The notes: generated by a model not told the origin, from the letters alone. DNA of 64,000 bases from Leguminivora glycinivorella (GCF_023078275.1 NC_062978.1:10306585-10370584); one strand, 5' to 3'. Positions 11,873 through 22,831 are shown, counted from the first letter of the stretch. Program-made: numbers and translations.

Positions 11873-11946
11873 TCTGGGCGACCTCACTCCATCGTCGGCC
11901 ACGTCTTTTGCCTGTGGCCAAGAGCCCATTTATAATAAAAAAAACG
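11873..11946. repeat. Dispersed repeat fragment C, copy 1
   Basis: cactccatcgtcggccacgt followed by a ctgtggccaagag block and an A-rich tract. The same arrangement recurs at 39395-39482. Confidence 0.5.
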
Positions 11947-11986
11947 TATACCATTCCGTAATATAATAATAACACCCTGTTACAAT

Positions 11987-12122
11987 AGTATTTTATACAA
12001 TCGTGATATAATACAAAGCTTTTCAGTCAAGTACCATGTTTAGGCCACGAAGCTTGCTGAGTGGCCTAATAGTACGGTACGAGAGTGAAAAGCTTAATTA
12101 TATCACTATTGTATACAATACT
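11987..12122. mobile_element. Fold-back MITE
   Basis: Left arm agtattttatacaatcgtga... through aagcttttca (11987-12025) is the imperfect complement of tgaaaagctt...gtatacaatact (12086-12122). An inner pair, taggccac/gtggccta, closes the hairpin. Non-coding. Confidence 0.65.
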
Positions 12123-12650
12123 TTTTCTACGAGTCATCATCATCATCAATGGACGGAAATATCATCATTCATGCAAGTTAAAATTAATGTTAATAGAGTC
12201 GTTCACCGTTGTATCAACATCGAATTACCTAGCAACCAATTGTTTGTAATAATCGTCTCTGATTGGCCGATAACGCGACAGATTAAAAAAATGTGTTTCA
12301 GATGCAGGAAAATTTGCCAGGTATCGCAAATTAGTATAGAATTTGTATGAAGTTCTATTTTTGAAATTATTACAGTTAACTAAAGTCAACTATAATGAGC
12401 TTATTATAATTGAGTCGGAACTGCCATAGAGTATCCAACACTGAAAAGTTAGCACTTATAGTGTAGTCTGTGGTGTCCTAATTGACAGATTACAGTCGAC
12501 AAGTAGTAAAAAATCTTATTTATGCCTAATAGGTATGTAACTTATACCAATTACATAGTAAACTTTTATCTATTTTCCGTCCTAATAGAAGGTACTAAAT
12601 ATTAATTTTATTGCTATTTATGTACTTGTAGACTTGGATTAAATACTAAC
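12123..12650. other. Sequence with nothing recognised
   Basis: No supported feature. Confidence 0.45.
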
Positions 12651-12788
12651 TCCTTTATTAATAAACGTTCACTAAAGTTGTCAAGCCGATAAAGTTCGTT
12701 TGTCCCTTTCTATCACACCAATACGTTGGAAAGGGACAAACGAACTTTATCGGCTTGATAACTTTAGTGAACGTTTATGAATAAGGGG
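12651..12788. mobile_element. Long-hairpin MITE with 50-bp arms
   Basis: Arms 12661-12710 and 12729-12778 are complementary over 50 bases with one mismatch, separated by only 18 bases; complementarity continues imperfectly for about 10 more bases outward. No open frame. The transcript would fold into a nearly perfect duplex. Confidence 0.75.
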
Positions 12789-13386
12789 GTAATATTGTGC
12801 CTACATTATTTTAGTGTATTTTGGTAAAACTTTTATGGAAAACATATTTTTATAGCAGTGTTTTTCTTCTCAAGTTATACCACAAAAAGGCACCTAAAAA
12901 AACATCGTTGGAGCGCTATTAGACACAAATGAGGGCTCGTCGTAATCGGTAATATGATAAAAACCCCCCTCGTGCTTCGTTGACTTGGGAACGTTTTCCC
13001 CGAAAAATTGAATTAATTTCTGGCAAACATTCGATCTGGTATCAATATTAATGACTGTGCAATGCGAGATTTACAAAACAATTTGTTGGTGGTGTGTCAT
13101 TAAATTACAACACAGAATCGAAATACTTAAGACACATTGTTCACAATTTTCCTGTTCCTATTTTTGTGAACTTACTTAACACACTTTTGATTTTTGGTCA
13201 TTATTTTAATTGCAAAATGTAATTACTAGGTAGTATATTTTCAGTTTTTTTTATTGTTTACAATAAAATTGTCACGTCAACATCAATGTGTCACGCTATA
13301 GGTAACCTAAGATAATAAGTTTGCAACGATTTTCACAACCTCGCCAAATGCCGTTATTTTAAACGTCAAAGTTTGCAGAGGCGGTG
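12789..13386. other. AT-rich sequence, nothing recognised
   Basis: No supported feature. Confidence 0.45.
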
Positions 13387-13742
13387 ATATTAAAAAATTT
13401 GCAGACTTATCGTGGCCGGACTCTACAAGCAGTAATAGTACATTACATCAGAGGCCGGGAAAATGAGGATTTCCGGCCAAGTGGGTATATAGGATAGGGA
13501 TACGAGGCCGGGAATCCGTTTTCACGCCGAGGCATGTATAGTGCTTTTCTCAAACATACAATGAAATAAAAAAAAATGCTCTAAAGGACAATATTTTATA
13601 AAAAAAGTTACTTTGCAGACCTAGGCCTAAAAAATAATATAAAATCCCTTTACAGTCCTCTCGAGCTGTTGCGCCCAAAAAGCGATACTTCCCAGCCCAT
13701 TTTAAGGAACGTAAAGACAATATTTCATTGCATGTTTGAGAA
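13387..13742. repeat. Dispersed repeat with inverted-repeat element
   Basis: Begins with a tgcagacttatcgtggccgg block followed by two aggccggga motifs. An internal inverted pair, ttctcaaacatacaatgaaa (13547) and its near complement at 13722-13742, delimits a foldable 195-bp segment. Non-coding. Confidence 0.5.
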
Positions 13743-14751
13743 TTTTTTTTTAATTCATATCGTAAAGTGCGTTCGATAAATCAAACTAAAAAAAAGTAGT
13801 AACCATAATCTAGATCCTAATCTTCTCTAATATGGGGGTAATCTTCCTATCTTTAGTTGGCAATCTATTTGGTAGTACGAGAATAAAGAATTGTAATCAA
13901 TCCCTAGGGCGGAGATCGTTTAGTAACTCAAATCTTATCTGTGCCACGTGGCGAGTCATGATACTGGCCACGTGTTAGCATCGCTTGCCAAACGCAGACT
14001 CGAATTCATCTCAATCAAACGCCATTTCAAGACCAGTGACAATCATGAGCGATTGAGTACTAAAGGAACCTATAGATTGTTAGTTTACTCGTCACTTATT
14101 CGGCACGGTTACCTTTTGCGATTAAATATCTGATAGGCCAAAATTTAACTGACAAACTGTGGGCCTCTTTACACATTTTTTTCTCGAGAGGCAATATCTC
14201 GCTTGTGTTCGATAAAATAGGAATAAGTAATAACCCCAGAATTGTGAGTACATCCAACCCCAATAAACGTTCTTAAAAAACATTACTCCATTCTTTGATG
14301 TTATATCAGTGGGGTACTGATTGTAAGTTCTCAATTGAGACACGATTTAGTTGAAGATGTCTTAGACATTGTGTCTATCTAAAGTACCTATACAGCTGTT
14401 TCTATACAGGTTATTAAAAGTGTTGAGATAAAACTATATGAAGGCTACATGTGTAATTGTAGTGTCTTATATAGGTACGTAATGAAATAAGTGCTTTCTC
14501 AAGTACCGGCCTTTTACCATAGTTACTTACGTTTCATTCGCTTATTTGACAACGCTTCACCCCTCGTGTCTGCAAGTTTAGACAACGGAAATACTAACAA
14601 AATAATGCTTTTATTTCATCTTCATCTTATGGGGGTGTATGCGGGGTGTCGAACTAGTGTCACTTATTTGACCGTCTCTTCCTTTATTAGGGTCAAAATA
14701 TGTCAATATTTTTGTAATAGACACCGCAATGGACGTTTATAGGAATATTTT
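13743..14751. other. Flank left of the gypsy element, nothing recognised
   Basis: No supported gene or repeat up to the 5' LTR. Confidence 0.45.
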
Positions 14752-15241
14752 TGTAACAATACGAATTATAACCTGTGCGCGCGCCCATAAGAGTGCGTCA
14801 CAGCAACGAGCCGCCGAGCGCGCCCGAAGATCTGCGCGAGCCGAAGGAATCGCGAGCCGAAGGAATCAAATAAAAGGCCGCGTCCGCGCCGCATCAAATC
14901 AGTTAGCTAGCGACTGCCATAGCGATAGGTTCTCCGACTGTCCTTTGGCGAGTCTCGTTGGCTCGGGAGTTCGATAGCCCACCTGCAGTCTTCTCCCGAT
15001 CCACCCTAGGGTTTAGCTAGTGCCTTGGCGATAGGTTCACAGACTGTCCCTTGGCTCTTTGCACCTATAGTGGATGAGCTCAACCTTGCCCGCCGCTATA
15101 AGGTTTTCCGTAGCTAGGAAGTACCTACCAGTTTGAATGACCTGCTATGTATGCAATGTACCTTTACCTAAGTACCTATCTTTAATAAATATACACGTTG
15201 ACATTGGCGTTTTGTCTTACCTCCTGGTCGCCTACCCTACA
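14752..15241 (+). repeat. Gypsy 5' LTR
   Basis: 490 bp. Contains a TATA-like gctataagg near 15092, AATAAA at 15184-15189 and two imperfect copies of a gcgataggttc...gactgtcc.ttggc block. Compared with the 3' LTR it has a tandem duplicate of gcgagccgaaggaatc, a different sequence after attataacc and one extra G in cctagggttt. Confidence 0.92.
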
Positions 15242-15244
15242 AAT

Positions 15245-15256
15245 TGGCGCCCAACG
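15245..15256 (+). promoter_or_regulatory. Primer binding site, Lys-tRNA type
   Basis: tggcgcccaacg lies 3 bases after the LTR end. It matches the start of the classical site for tRNA-Lys(CUU) used by several retroelements, and primes minus-strand DNA synthesis. Confidence 0.75.
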
Positions 15257-15341
15257 AAATAACTACCCGCTCGTTTGGAAGATTAAGTTACATCTACCCT
15301 ACATTATTTTTTTCTCAAAGTACCCCATATAAAAATACAAG

Positions 15342-18300
15342 ATGGCGGAAGGAGACGCAAACAAGGAGGGGGACGGTGAAGGATCTACAAAGAAGGTAGT
15401 TTCAAATAAAACAAAGGCTAAAGCGACAGGAGAAACAGAAACACAAGCATCATCAGTGTCTTCGGTACATTTAACGGAAGATCAGTTTGCAGAGTTATTA
15501 AAACGCCTTCCTAAGATGCCTACGAAGAACTTTGTTCCATGCACCATTAGATTCCATGGCGAAAATGACCGTACTAAAGTGGAAGAGTTTATCAATGGAG
15601 TTAAATTGTATAAGGAGATGGAGCAAATAAGTGACGACGATGCCTTAACGGGTTTGCCATTGCTGCTGAAGGGTAAAGCAAGTGATTGGTGGCTTGGAGT
15701 ACGTGCTGAGATCAAGACGTGGGCCGCAGCCCTTAAAGCTATCTCTGCCGCATTTTCACCTCAAAAGCAACCGCACGACATATATATGGATATATTTGCG
15801 ACACCCCAAGGGAAGGATGAAGGGATAGACGATTTCCTATGCCGTAAACGCCTCCTACTCGGCGCATTACCACCCAAGAGACATAAGGAAGATGAGCAGA
15901 TAGACCTCATTTACGGTTTGCTTAAGTTGGACCTTAAGAAGCGGATAGCTCGCACTGACATAAAAACCTTTGCCGAGTTAACTGAGAAAGCTCGCCACCA
16001 AGAGGCCTTAGTGAAATTCAAGCCGAGCACTTCTACTGACAAGGTGGGACAAGACAAGCCAAGTACATCATCTGCCTCACAACCTAATACACGTACGTTC
16101 ACTAAAACTAACCTTAGCAGATGTTTATTCTGTGCTAAGAAGGGACATACATTAGAAGTATGCCGCAAGCGCCTGGCGAAAATAAAGAGCAATGTTACCG
16201 AGGAGGGTGACGTTGCTAAACCGGTAGTCACTTGCTATGGATGTGGCGCGCCCGGAGTTTTCAGAAGCAATTGCTCAACATGCAACAGCAAGGAAACGCC
16301 GCCTAAAGAAGTAGCCTTCTATACAATAGAAATTACGAGGGAGGATCATGTCAAGATACCTACAATTGAAGTAAAAGTTATGGACGAGATGGGGTACGCT
16401 TATATGGACACCGCTGCCCGTACCAGTGTTGCCGGAGAGCATTTGTACAAGCTGATGAGGGACAAAGGCGTACAGTTCTGCACCCAGGTTGCTGCGATAA
16501 GGTTGGCGGATGGTACTGTCAAAATGAGGCAAGTCCTGACTGTGACCACTGAGATACTACTTGGTAACAGGACTAAACCAATCACCTTCACAATAATGCC
16601 AGACGCCATCGAAAACCGCACCTTGTTAGGCATTGATTTCCTGGAACAAGCAGGCATAAATCTCAGTCCACCACAAAGAGCTTGGCATTTCATAGACAAG
16701 CCTGGAGAAACCTTCCCTTTCCTTCAATTGAAGAATCACAGGAAAATTCCTTTGCTGAAAGCTGCGAAGCAACTTACCTTCACTGAACCAGCTAATGAAG
16801 AAGAAACGCTGCCCGATTTCCTCTCTTGGGCACGTGAGTTGAAACTGCTGTCTCCGATACCGGCTACACCATCGCCACAACATGACACTAAGGACGCCAC
16901 TGAGGACGGAGTGTCATCTCCAAAGAAACCGCGTTGGCAGTTAATCAAGATGCCAACCCCGCCGCGTCCAGCGCGACCTCGCGAACCGGCGGATAACGCT
17001 TCACAAGTTGATCCACGTGTTGATTATATACCAATAAATCCAACTTCACTGTATTGTATTGATATTTTATTGCAACCAAATGAGGGCCATTCTCTATCTA
17101 CTGACGAAATACCTAAATTCAATGAGTTGTTAACCGAGTACAGCGACATCTTTGCTAAAGAGGGAAACCCAACCACTTACACTGAGCATAAGATAGATAC
17201 AGGGGATTCACAACCTATAGCAGTAAAACCATATAGGCTCTCCCCAGGTAGACAGCAACAACTTAAAGCAAAGTTAGATGAAATGATCAGTAACGACATT
17301 ATTGAGGAGTGCGACTCACCTTGGTCAGCACCAGTCATTTTAGTTCCAAAGGGAACAAACGACGTAAGGGTTTGTGTAGACTACAGGAAGCTGAATGAGG
17401 TAACCATACCAGACAGGTATCCTCTACCTCGCATCGACGACTTGATCCATCAAGCAAAAGCGATGCCATACATGACCACAATAGACTTGCAATCCGGGTA
17501 CTGGCAAATTAAAGTAAATGAAGCCGATCAGGACAAAACTAGTTTCATATGTCCATTTGGGATGTACAAATTTAAACGTATGGCCTTTGGGCTAAGAAAC
17601 GCGCCTGCTACCTTTCAAAGACTGATGGACAAATTCATCCTAGGCCTACGTGCAGAATGTGTCTTATGTTACCTAGACGACTTAATCATCAGGTCAAGTT
17701 CATTTGCCCAGCATCTGCAAGATCTCCGTGAAGTATTTGAGAAGCTTAGAAGCTACAATCTAAGAGCAAACAGACAAAAATGCAAATTTGGATGCACAGA
17801 AATAAAGTACCTCGGTCACCTAATAGTACCGGAAGGGATTAAAACGAATCCAGAGAAGATTACCGCAATTGTAGATAGGCCACAACCGAAGAACCTAAAA
17901 CAATTGATATCATTCCTACAAACGGCGTCATGGTACAGAAGATTTATTCAGAACTTCGCTGAAATAGCAAGACCGTTAACTAACTTAACCAAAAAGAAAG
18001 TTCTGTGGAAATGGGCCAATGAAGAGCAAGCTGCATATGAAACATTGAAAATTGCACTTACCTCATCGCCAATATTGAAACAAGCCGATTTTGAGCTGCC
18101 GTTTACGATTAAAACAGATGCTAGTAACTACGCCATCGGAGCAGCTTTACTCCAGGGGGAGAGTGTTGATGAACACCCTATAGAATACGCAAGTCGCTTG
18201 TTGAACTCGGCAGAACAAAATTACACGGTTACGGAGAAAGAAGCTCTTGCCATTGTTTGGGCAGTAGCACGCTTTCGAGGCTACATAGAAGGCACCAAGT

Positions 18301-19865
18301 TCATTACAATCACTGACCATCAACCGCTGAAATGGTTGCTAAACTTAAAATCACCAACAGGCCGTCTCGCCAGATGGGCTCTTCAATTACAACCATATAA
18401 TTTTGAAATAAAATACTGTCCCGGGAAAGCTAATATCCTAGCTGACAGCTTATCCCGACCGCCATGTGAAGAACATACTGAATCTTGTGAAATATGTCAA
18501 GTTGAAATCGATCTGCCACGGAGAAGCGAAACAAACGTCCGTGAAGAACAAGAAAAAGACGAAGAGGTGAAGAAAATAATAAATGCACTAGAAAATGCAA
18601 CATCATCCGAAGACTACATTCAATGGTCAAGACGAGGATACATGCTTCACAACAAAGTCCTTTACAGATTCACTCCAGATCAAGAAGATGAGGACGCTAA
18701 ATTAGTAGTTCCAAGACATGAAATTCCACAGTTATTGAAAACATATCATGATTCACCAATCGCTGGTCATCTTGGAGTAGACAGAACTGTAAAACGCATT
18801 GAGAATAACTTCTTTTGGCAAGGTTTACGCAAGGATGTCATTAAATATATAAAAACATGTACTGAGTGCCAACGGTATAAACTATCCAATCAAAAACCAA
18901 GTGGCTTGTTCCAGTCCACCGCCATCAATCAAAGATTTGAAGTATTGTCAATAGATTTATTTGGGCCACTACCAAAAGGACTAAATGGAGAGAAATGGAT
19001 TTTCATTATTGAAGACACAGCTTCGCGATGGGTAGAACTCTTTGCCCTCACGGAAGCTACAGCTAAACAATGCGCCATGACTTTACTTAACGAAGTTTTC
19101 CTACGATACGGGCTACCTCGCAGAATAACCAGTGACAACGGTACCCAATTCGTATCAGCAGTCATGCAACAATTGTTGTATTGCCTAGACATTAAACATG
19201 TCTTGAGTCCTGTTTATCACCCAGAACCAAACATCGTAGAACGCAAGAACAGAGACTTAAAATGTCAGATTGCAATCATGGTTCAAAATAAACACAACCT
19301 GTGGCCTCAAACTTTGTCTGCCATACGCTTTTCAATGAACACAGCGTATACTCAGAGCACTGGTTTCACAGCTGCCTATCTGACCTTCGGAAGACAGATG
19401 AGAACACCATATGAGATATCGCACAACTTTGGCGAAATAGTTCAGTCGGAAAAATTCATTCCAGAAATAACGCCTGAATTAAAACGATTAGCAAGAAATC
19501 TTGCAATGGCAAAAGACAATATGGAAGTAATGCAGGATAAGAATAGGAACCGAGCAAATCTGAAACGACGTCCTGACCCAGGTTACAAGAAAGGAGACTT
19601 AGTGCTAGTGGAAACTCATCCAATCAGTAATCAAGAAAAACAGTTTTCTGCGAAGTTAGCACCAAGACGGGACGGACCATATGTCATAATAAATAAATAT
19701 GGGAGCTCAACTTATGAAGTTGGCAATGTAAATGAACCCGAAAAACCTATTGGGAAATACCACGCGTCTGCTATTGTAAAATTTGAACAAAGGGACACTG
19801 TTACCCCAGCACCAGTAGTACCCATTCGTCAACGAGGAAGACCAAGAAAACACGTTCCAGCATAA
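15342..19865 (+). CDS. Gag-Pol polyprotein of Ty3/gypsy element
   Basis: One uninterrupted 1507-residue frame; the ATG at 15342 is the first in frame after the leader. Domains in order: Gag capsid-like region (about 45-225, with GKASDWWLGV); zinc knuckle CX2CX4HX4C at about 260; a second knuckle-like C..C....V....C at about 297 in which His is replaced by Val; aspartic protease with DTAART at about 356 (usual motif DTG/DSG); reverse transcriptase with YLDD at 777-780; RNase H with TDAS at about 925; integrase with an HHCC zinc site from about 1135, catalytic Asp 1205, Asp 1265 and Glu 1300; a GPY/F-like module at about 1444; and an AT-hook-like RGRPRK near the C-terminus. Gag and Pol share one frame with no frameshift, so any Gag excess must come from processing. 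The protease must cut the polyprotein, and the integrase inserts the cDNA. The frame looks full length. Confidence 0.95.
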   Translation: MAEGDANKEGDGEGSTKKVVSNKTKAKATGETETQASSVSSVHLTEDQFAELLKRLPKMPTKNFVPCTIRFHGENDRTKVEEFINGVKLYKEMEQISDDDALTGLPLLLKGKASDWWLGVRAEIKTWAAALKAISAAFSPQKQPHDIYMDIFATPQGKDEGIDDFLCRKRLLLGALPPKRHKEDEQIDLIYGLLKLDLKKRIARTDIKTFAELTEKARHQEALVKFKPSTSTDKVGQDKPSTSSASQPNTRTFTKTNLSRCLFCAKKGHTLEVCRKRLAKIKSNVTEEGDVAKPVVTCYGCGAPGVFRSNCSTCNSKETPPKEVAFYTIEITREDHVKIPTIEVKVMDEMGYAYMDTAARTSVAGEHLYKLMRDKGVQFCTQVAAIRLADGTVKMRQVLTVTTEILLGNRTKPITFTIMPDAIENRTLLGIDFLEQAGINLSPPQRAWHFIDKPGETFPFLQLKNHRKIPLLKAAKQLTFTEPANEEETLPDFLSWARELKLLSPIPATPSPQHDTKDATEDGVSSPKKPRWQLIKMPTPPRPARPREPADNASQVDPRVDYIPINPTSLYCIDILLQPNEGHSLSTDEIPKFNELLTEYSDIFAKEGNPTTYTEHKIDTGDSQPIAVKPYRLSPGRQQQLKAKLDEMISNDIIEECDSPWSAPVILVPKGTNDVRVCVDYRKLNEVTIPDRYPLPRIDDLIHQAKAMPYMTTIDLQSGYWQIKVNEADQDKTSFICPFGMYKFKRMAFGLRNAPATFQRLMDKFILGLRAECVLCYLDDLIIRSSSFAQHLQDLREVFEKLRSYNLRANRQKCKFGCTEIKYLGHLIVPEGIKTNPEKITAIVDRPQPKNLKQLISFLQTASWYRRFIQNFAEIARPLTNLTKKKVLWKWANEEQAAYETLKIALTSSPILKQADFELPFTIKTDASNYAIGAALLQGESVDEHPIEYASRLLNSAEQNYTVTEKEALAIVWAVARFRGYIEGTKFITITDHQPLKWLLNLKSPTGRLARWALQLQPYNFEIKYCPGKANILADSLSRPPCEEHTESCEICQVEIDLPRRSETNVREEQEKDEEVKKIINALENATSSEDYIQWSRRGYMLHNKVLYRFTPDQEDEDAKLVVPRHEIPQLLKTYHDSPIAGHLGVDRTVKRIENNFFWQGLRKDVIKYIKTCTECQRYKLSNQKPSGLFQSTAINQRFEVLSIDLFGPLPKGLNGEKWIFIIEDTASRWVELFALTEATAKQCAMTLLNEVFLRYGLPRRITSDNGTQFVSAVMQQLLYCLDIKHVLSPVYHPEPNIVERKNRDLKCQIAIMVQNKHNLWPQTLSAIRFSMNTAYTQSTGFTAAYLTFGRQMRTPYEISHNFGEIVQSEKFIPEITPELKRLARNLAMAKDNMEVMQDKNRNRANLKRRPDPGYKKGDLVLVETHPISNQEKQFSAKLAPRRDGPYVIINKYGSSTYEVGNVNEPEKPIGKYHASAIVKFEQRDTVTPAPVVPIRQRGRPRKHVPA

Positions 19866-19979
19866 GTCCTGATACTCTCACGACACACAAAACGAGTATC
19901 AGAGGGAGAGAATGTAACAAACTAACAATATTGATCCTGGTACTCTCACGGGACGTCATCGAGTACCAGAGGGGGAGAA
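19866..19979 (+). promoter_or_regulatory. Duplicated hairpin plus polypurine tract
   Basis: Two tandem units about 68 bases apart. Unit 1: stem ctgatactc (19869-19877) with gagtatcag (19894-19902), then agggagagaa and tgtaacaa. Unit 2: stem ctggtactc (19937-19945) with gagtaccag (19961-19969), then agggggagaa abutting the 3' LTR. The purine run of unit 2 is the expected plus-strand primer. Unit 1 repeats it together with the first eight bases of the LTR. The stems differ by a compensating A-T to G-C pair. Confidence 0.85.
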
Positions 19980-20446
19980 TGTAACAATACGAATTATAAC
20001 CGCGCGCGCCCCGAGTGCGTCACAGCAACGAGCCGCCGAGCGCGCCCGAAGATCTGCGCGAGCCGAAGGAATCAAACAAAAGGCCGCGTCCGCGCCGCAT
20101 CAAATCAGTTAGCTAGCGACTGCCATAGCGATAGGTTCTCCGACTGTCCTTTGGCGAGTCTCGTTGGCTCGGGAGTTCGATAGCCCACCTGCAGTCTTCT
20201 CCCGATCCACCCTAGGTTTAGCTAGTGCCTTGGCGATAGGTTCACAGACTGTCCCTTGGCTCTTTGCACCTATAGTGGATGAGCTCAACCTTGCCCGCCG
20301 CTATAAGGTTTTCCGTAGCTAGGAAGTACCTACCAGTTTGAATGACCTGCTATGTATGCAATGTACCTTTACCTAAGTACCTATCTTTAATAAATATACA
20401 CGTTGACATTGGCGTTTTGTCTTACCTCCTGGTCGCCTACCCTACA
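19980..20446 (+). repeat. Gypsy 3' LTR
   Basis: 467 bp, same termini as the 5' LTR. AATAAA at 20389-20394 is the likely polyadenylation signal, about 50 bases before the LTR end. Confidence 0.92.
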
Positions 20447-21167
20447 AGAATAAATCTAATGAAGTTAATTTCTTCAAACCTCTTCCAATCGCGAGTATGC
20501 TGGGAATAAGAAGTTGAGTCATTTGCGTTTTTATTTCTAGCAGTTTTTAACAGAAAAGACATATCATTTAAGATTACCTGCAATAACATGTGACTATTTG
20601 AAGCCCGCAGAAATATCTGACACGATTTTATTGTAGAGTGCAGCTCTTAGCGTGTCACATATTTTTGAGGCCTTCAAAGAGTATTATTACTGGCGACTGG
20701 GCCGTTTCTCAACAGCAATTGATGCTACATCTGTCGCAGGTGTATGGTATTTTTTAGAAAAAAAAATACGAATTAAAAAAAACTAACTATGCTCTATTCT
20801 CTTTCTTATAATGGACCTAACCTAATCAAAAGAGACAAGAAAAGTATCTTTAAGGTATTTCGAAATTCTGTAAATTAAGGATTGAGTATTTATATTTAAA
20901 ATATGTAACTTAGCTGTATGTCTTATTTTAAACCCTAGGAATAGGGAAATCAAATCTTATTTTAGCATATTACAAGTGCATAGTTGCAAACCCTAACGGG
21001 GTTAGAAGGGGGTTGAACCACTTGATAGTATCAGGTATGAATATTAATGTGCACAACGTTCATGCAGAATTAATTATCAAATATGTACGCGATCAAACTT
21101 ACAACAACAGGTAGTAAAATTATGTACCTACATGTTTATACTAGGTTACACAATTTTCTAATCCAAA
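20447..21167. other. Sequence with nothing recognised
   Basis: No supported feature. Confidence 0.45.
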
Positions 21168-21330
21168 TCCAAACTAATATTATACCGAAATGGGAAAGTG
21201 TATGTGTCGGTTCGTTAGTTCGTCTTTCACGGCAAAACGAAGCGACGAATTGACGGGATGGAAAGTTACATATGCTAGTTTTTGTCTCTTTCTAACTTCC
21301 CACTTCCCAAAAAAAAGGGGGGGGGGGGTT
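21168..21330 (+). repeat. Dispersed repeat D copy 1, ending in A/G homopolymers
   Basis: Contains actaatattata, gggaaagtgt, ttcacggcaaaacgaagcga and tttttgtctctttctaac, the same order as at 60655-60846 and, reversed, at 22832-23030. It ends in an A run followed by about 11 G (about 21309-21329). Confidence 0.65.
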
Positions 21331-22019
21331 AGAAGTTTGTATGGAGCATTCCGCAATTTTCTAATTTAAGCGTAGTAGTTCTATAAATCTCAGAATTTCT
21401 AAAAATGTTGAATCGTCAAAATTATCAGTAACTTTTGTTCTTAGAAAATGTTGACCAGTTTAAGTTCTTTATCTGCAAGTCTTATCTTTGGTCTTATTAA
21501 ACAAAATGAAATGAGCAATCGCGAGGTCAACCCTCAATCAATAAGGGTAATTAAAAGTAAATATAGAGGCACGCCGAAGGCTAAGGCTCTAAAGTCCTTA
21601 AGCCTCTGCCAATAATTTTTAACTAAACGCGGGTCGAGGGTGAGCTTAAGTAAGATTAACAGCTGAAAGCAGAGACAGTAATTACGGCATTATTGCCAAT
21701 AGATGGCTCTGGTAGATTTAGTACTTAAGGTTGGACAGAGTTGTACGGAAGAGTATTATAATTGTACTTTTAACAGATAAAGAAGCCACACGTTGCTTAG
21801 CAAAAAATTACATATTGGTCAATATGTGTAAATAAGTAAATGTCTTTATGCTAATAAGCTCATCTACATTTTGATAGCTAAGGGAATTGTGGAGCGGTTT
21901 TACCGTAAAGGGTATAATATAAGATTTATACTGAGATATTTCTATACATTAAAAGTTACGTTTGTGACCGAAAGATCTCTCTTTATAATACGATAAAAAA
22001 TGCAGTAGATGTATATCCC
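21331..22019. other. Sequence with nothing recognised
   Basis: No supported feature. Confidence 0.45.
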
Positions 22020-22174
22020 TTAGGCCTGATTTAGACGGCGTGCGAACTCGCATGCGATTTTAGTTACATTGCGGGCTGTTGAGGTTAGATTTATTTTGCA
22101 CAGCCATCAAATACCGCAATGTCATGTAATAAAACTCGTATGCAAGTTCTCGTACCGTCTAAATGGGGCCTTAT
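22020..22174. mobile_element. MITE family E
   Basis: Imperfect terminal inverted repeats of about 50 bp: ttaggcctgatttagacggc... through acattgcgg on the left, and ccgcaatg... through ccgtctaaatggggcctta on the right. The interior has gggctgttgaggttaga. A half copy is visible near 9150-9195 and a short trace (attgcgggctgtcg) near 29980. Non-coding. Confidence 0.7.
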
Positions 22175-22831
22175 GATACAATACAGTACAGTACATAGTC
22201 TGAAACTGCCCTAGCCATACCTTTTGAAATAGTATAGCATTTATGAATACTTCTCGAAGACACATTGCTATTAGGTTTCCCGCAGGCGCTAGCGACCGCG
22301 AACATTATTCTGCCCGCATCTCGACGACAACCTTCAGATAAGTGGGCTGTACCGGACCGGCACTATATGAGGAGATTAGCCTAGGCTCGTGCGTAAGCCC
22401 AGCGATTTGGGGGTGTCATTGCCCTCATAGGCTTTCAGAGTACACGCATCCCTTGTACGTATTTTGCATAATAAATATGATGTGTGCTTTGGAAGGAAGC
22501 TTTAGTAGGGAACGCGAGGTTATAACTTTAGTTGTAGTTTATTTGTCTAATTAGAAATACTATTTTTTGTGACCTGTAAGTAGGCTACTGAATTAAATGA
22601 ATGCATGTATGATAGAAATCACAGTAGATTTCAGAAAAATGTATGTTAACCATAACATAGGTATTAAGCGTAGGTACCACATAAATAAATTTGTAGGACC
22701 CAAAGACTGCAGTGTTAACCTTAAAATCAGTTCGTAAGTTCTTAGACAATAAATTATCTTAAGCTTTTGATAGTATTTTCTATACATTGAGGATAATGTG
22801 CGCTACCTGATACCGCTGAACAACATTTATT
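22175..22831. other. Sequence with nothing recognised
   Basis: No supported feature. Confidence 0.45.

Larger units (their letters stand above)
14752..20446 (+). mobile_element. Ty3/gypsy LTR retrotransposon, nearly intact
   Basis: A 5.7-kb element with two LTRs (490 and 467 bp, TGTAAC...CCTACA), a primer binding site, one complete gag-pol frame and a polypurine tract against the 3' LTR. Apart from three indel or rearranged spots and one visible substitution the LTRs read the same, which implies recent insertion. No envelope frame is present between pol and the 3' LTR. No identical 4-6 bp target duplication is visible (left flank ...atttt, right flank agaat...). Confidence 0.93.

Noticed and set aside
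15482..19192. Antisense frames within gag-pol
   Set aside because: Shadows of the 1507-codon frame without family motifs.
19866..19979. Envelope gene between pol and the 3' LTR of the gypsy element
   Set aside because: Only about 114 bases lie between the pol stop and the LTR, with no room for an env frame.
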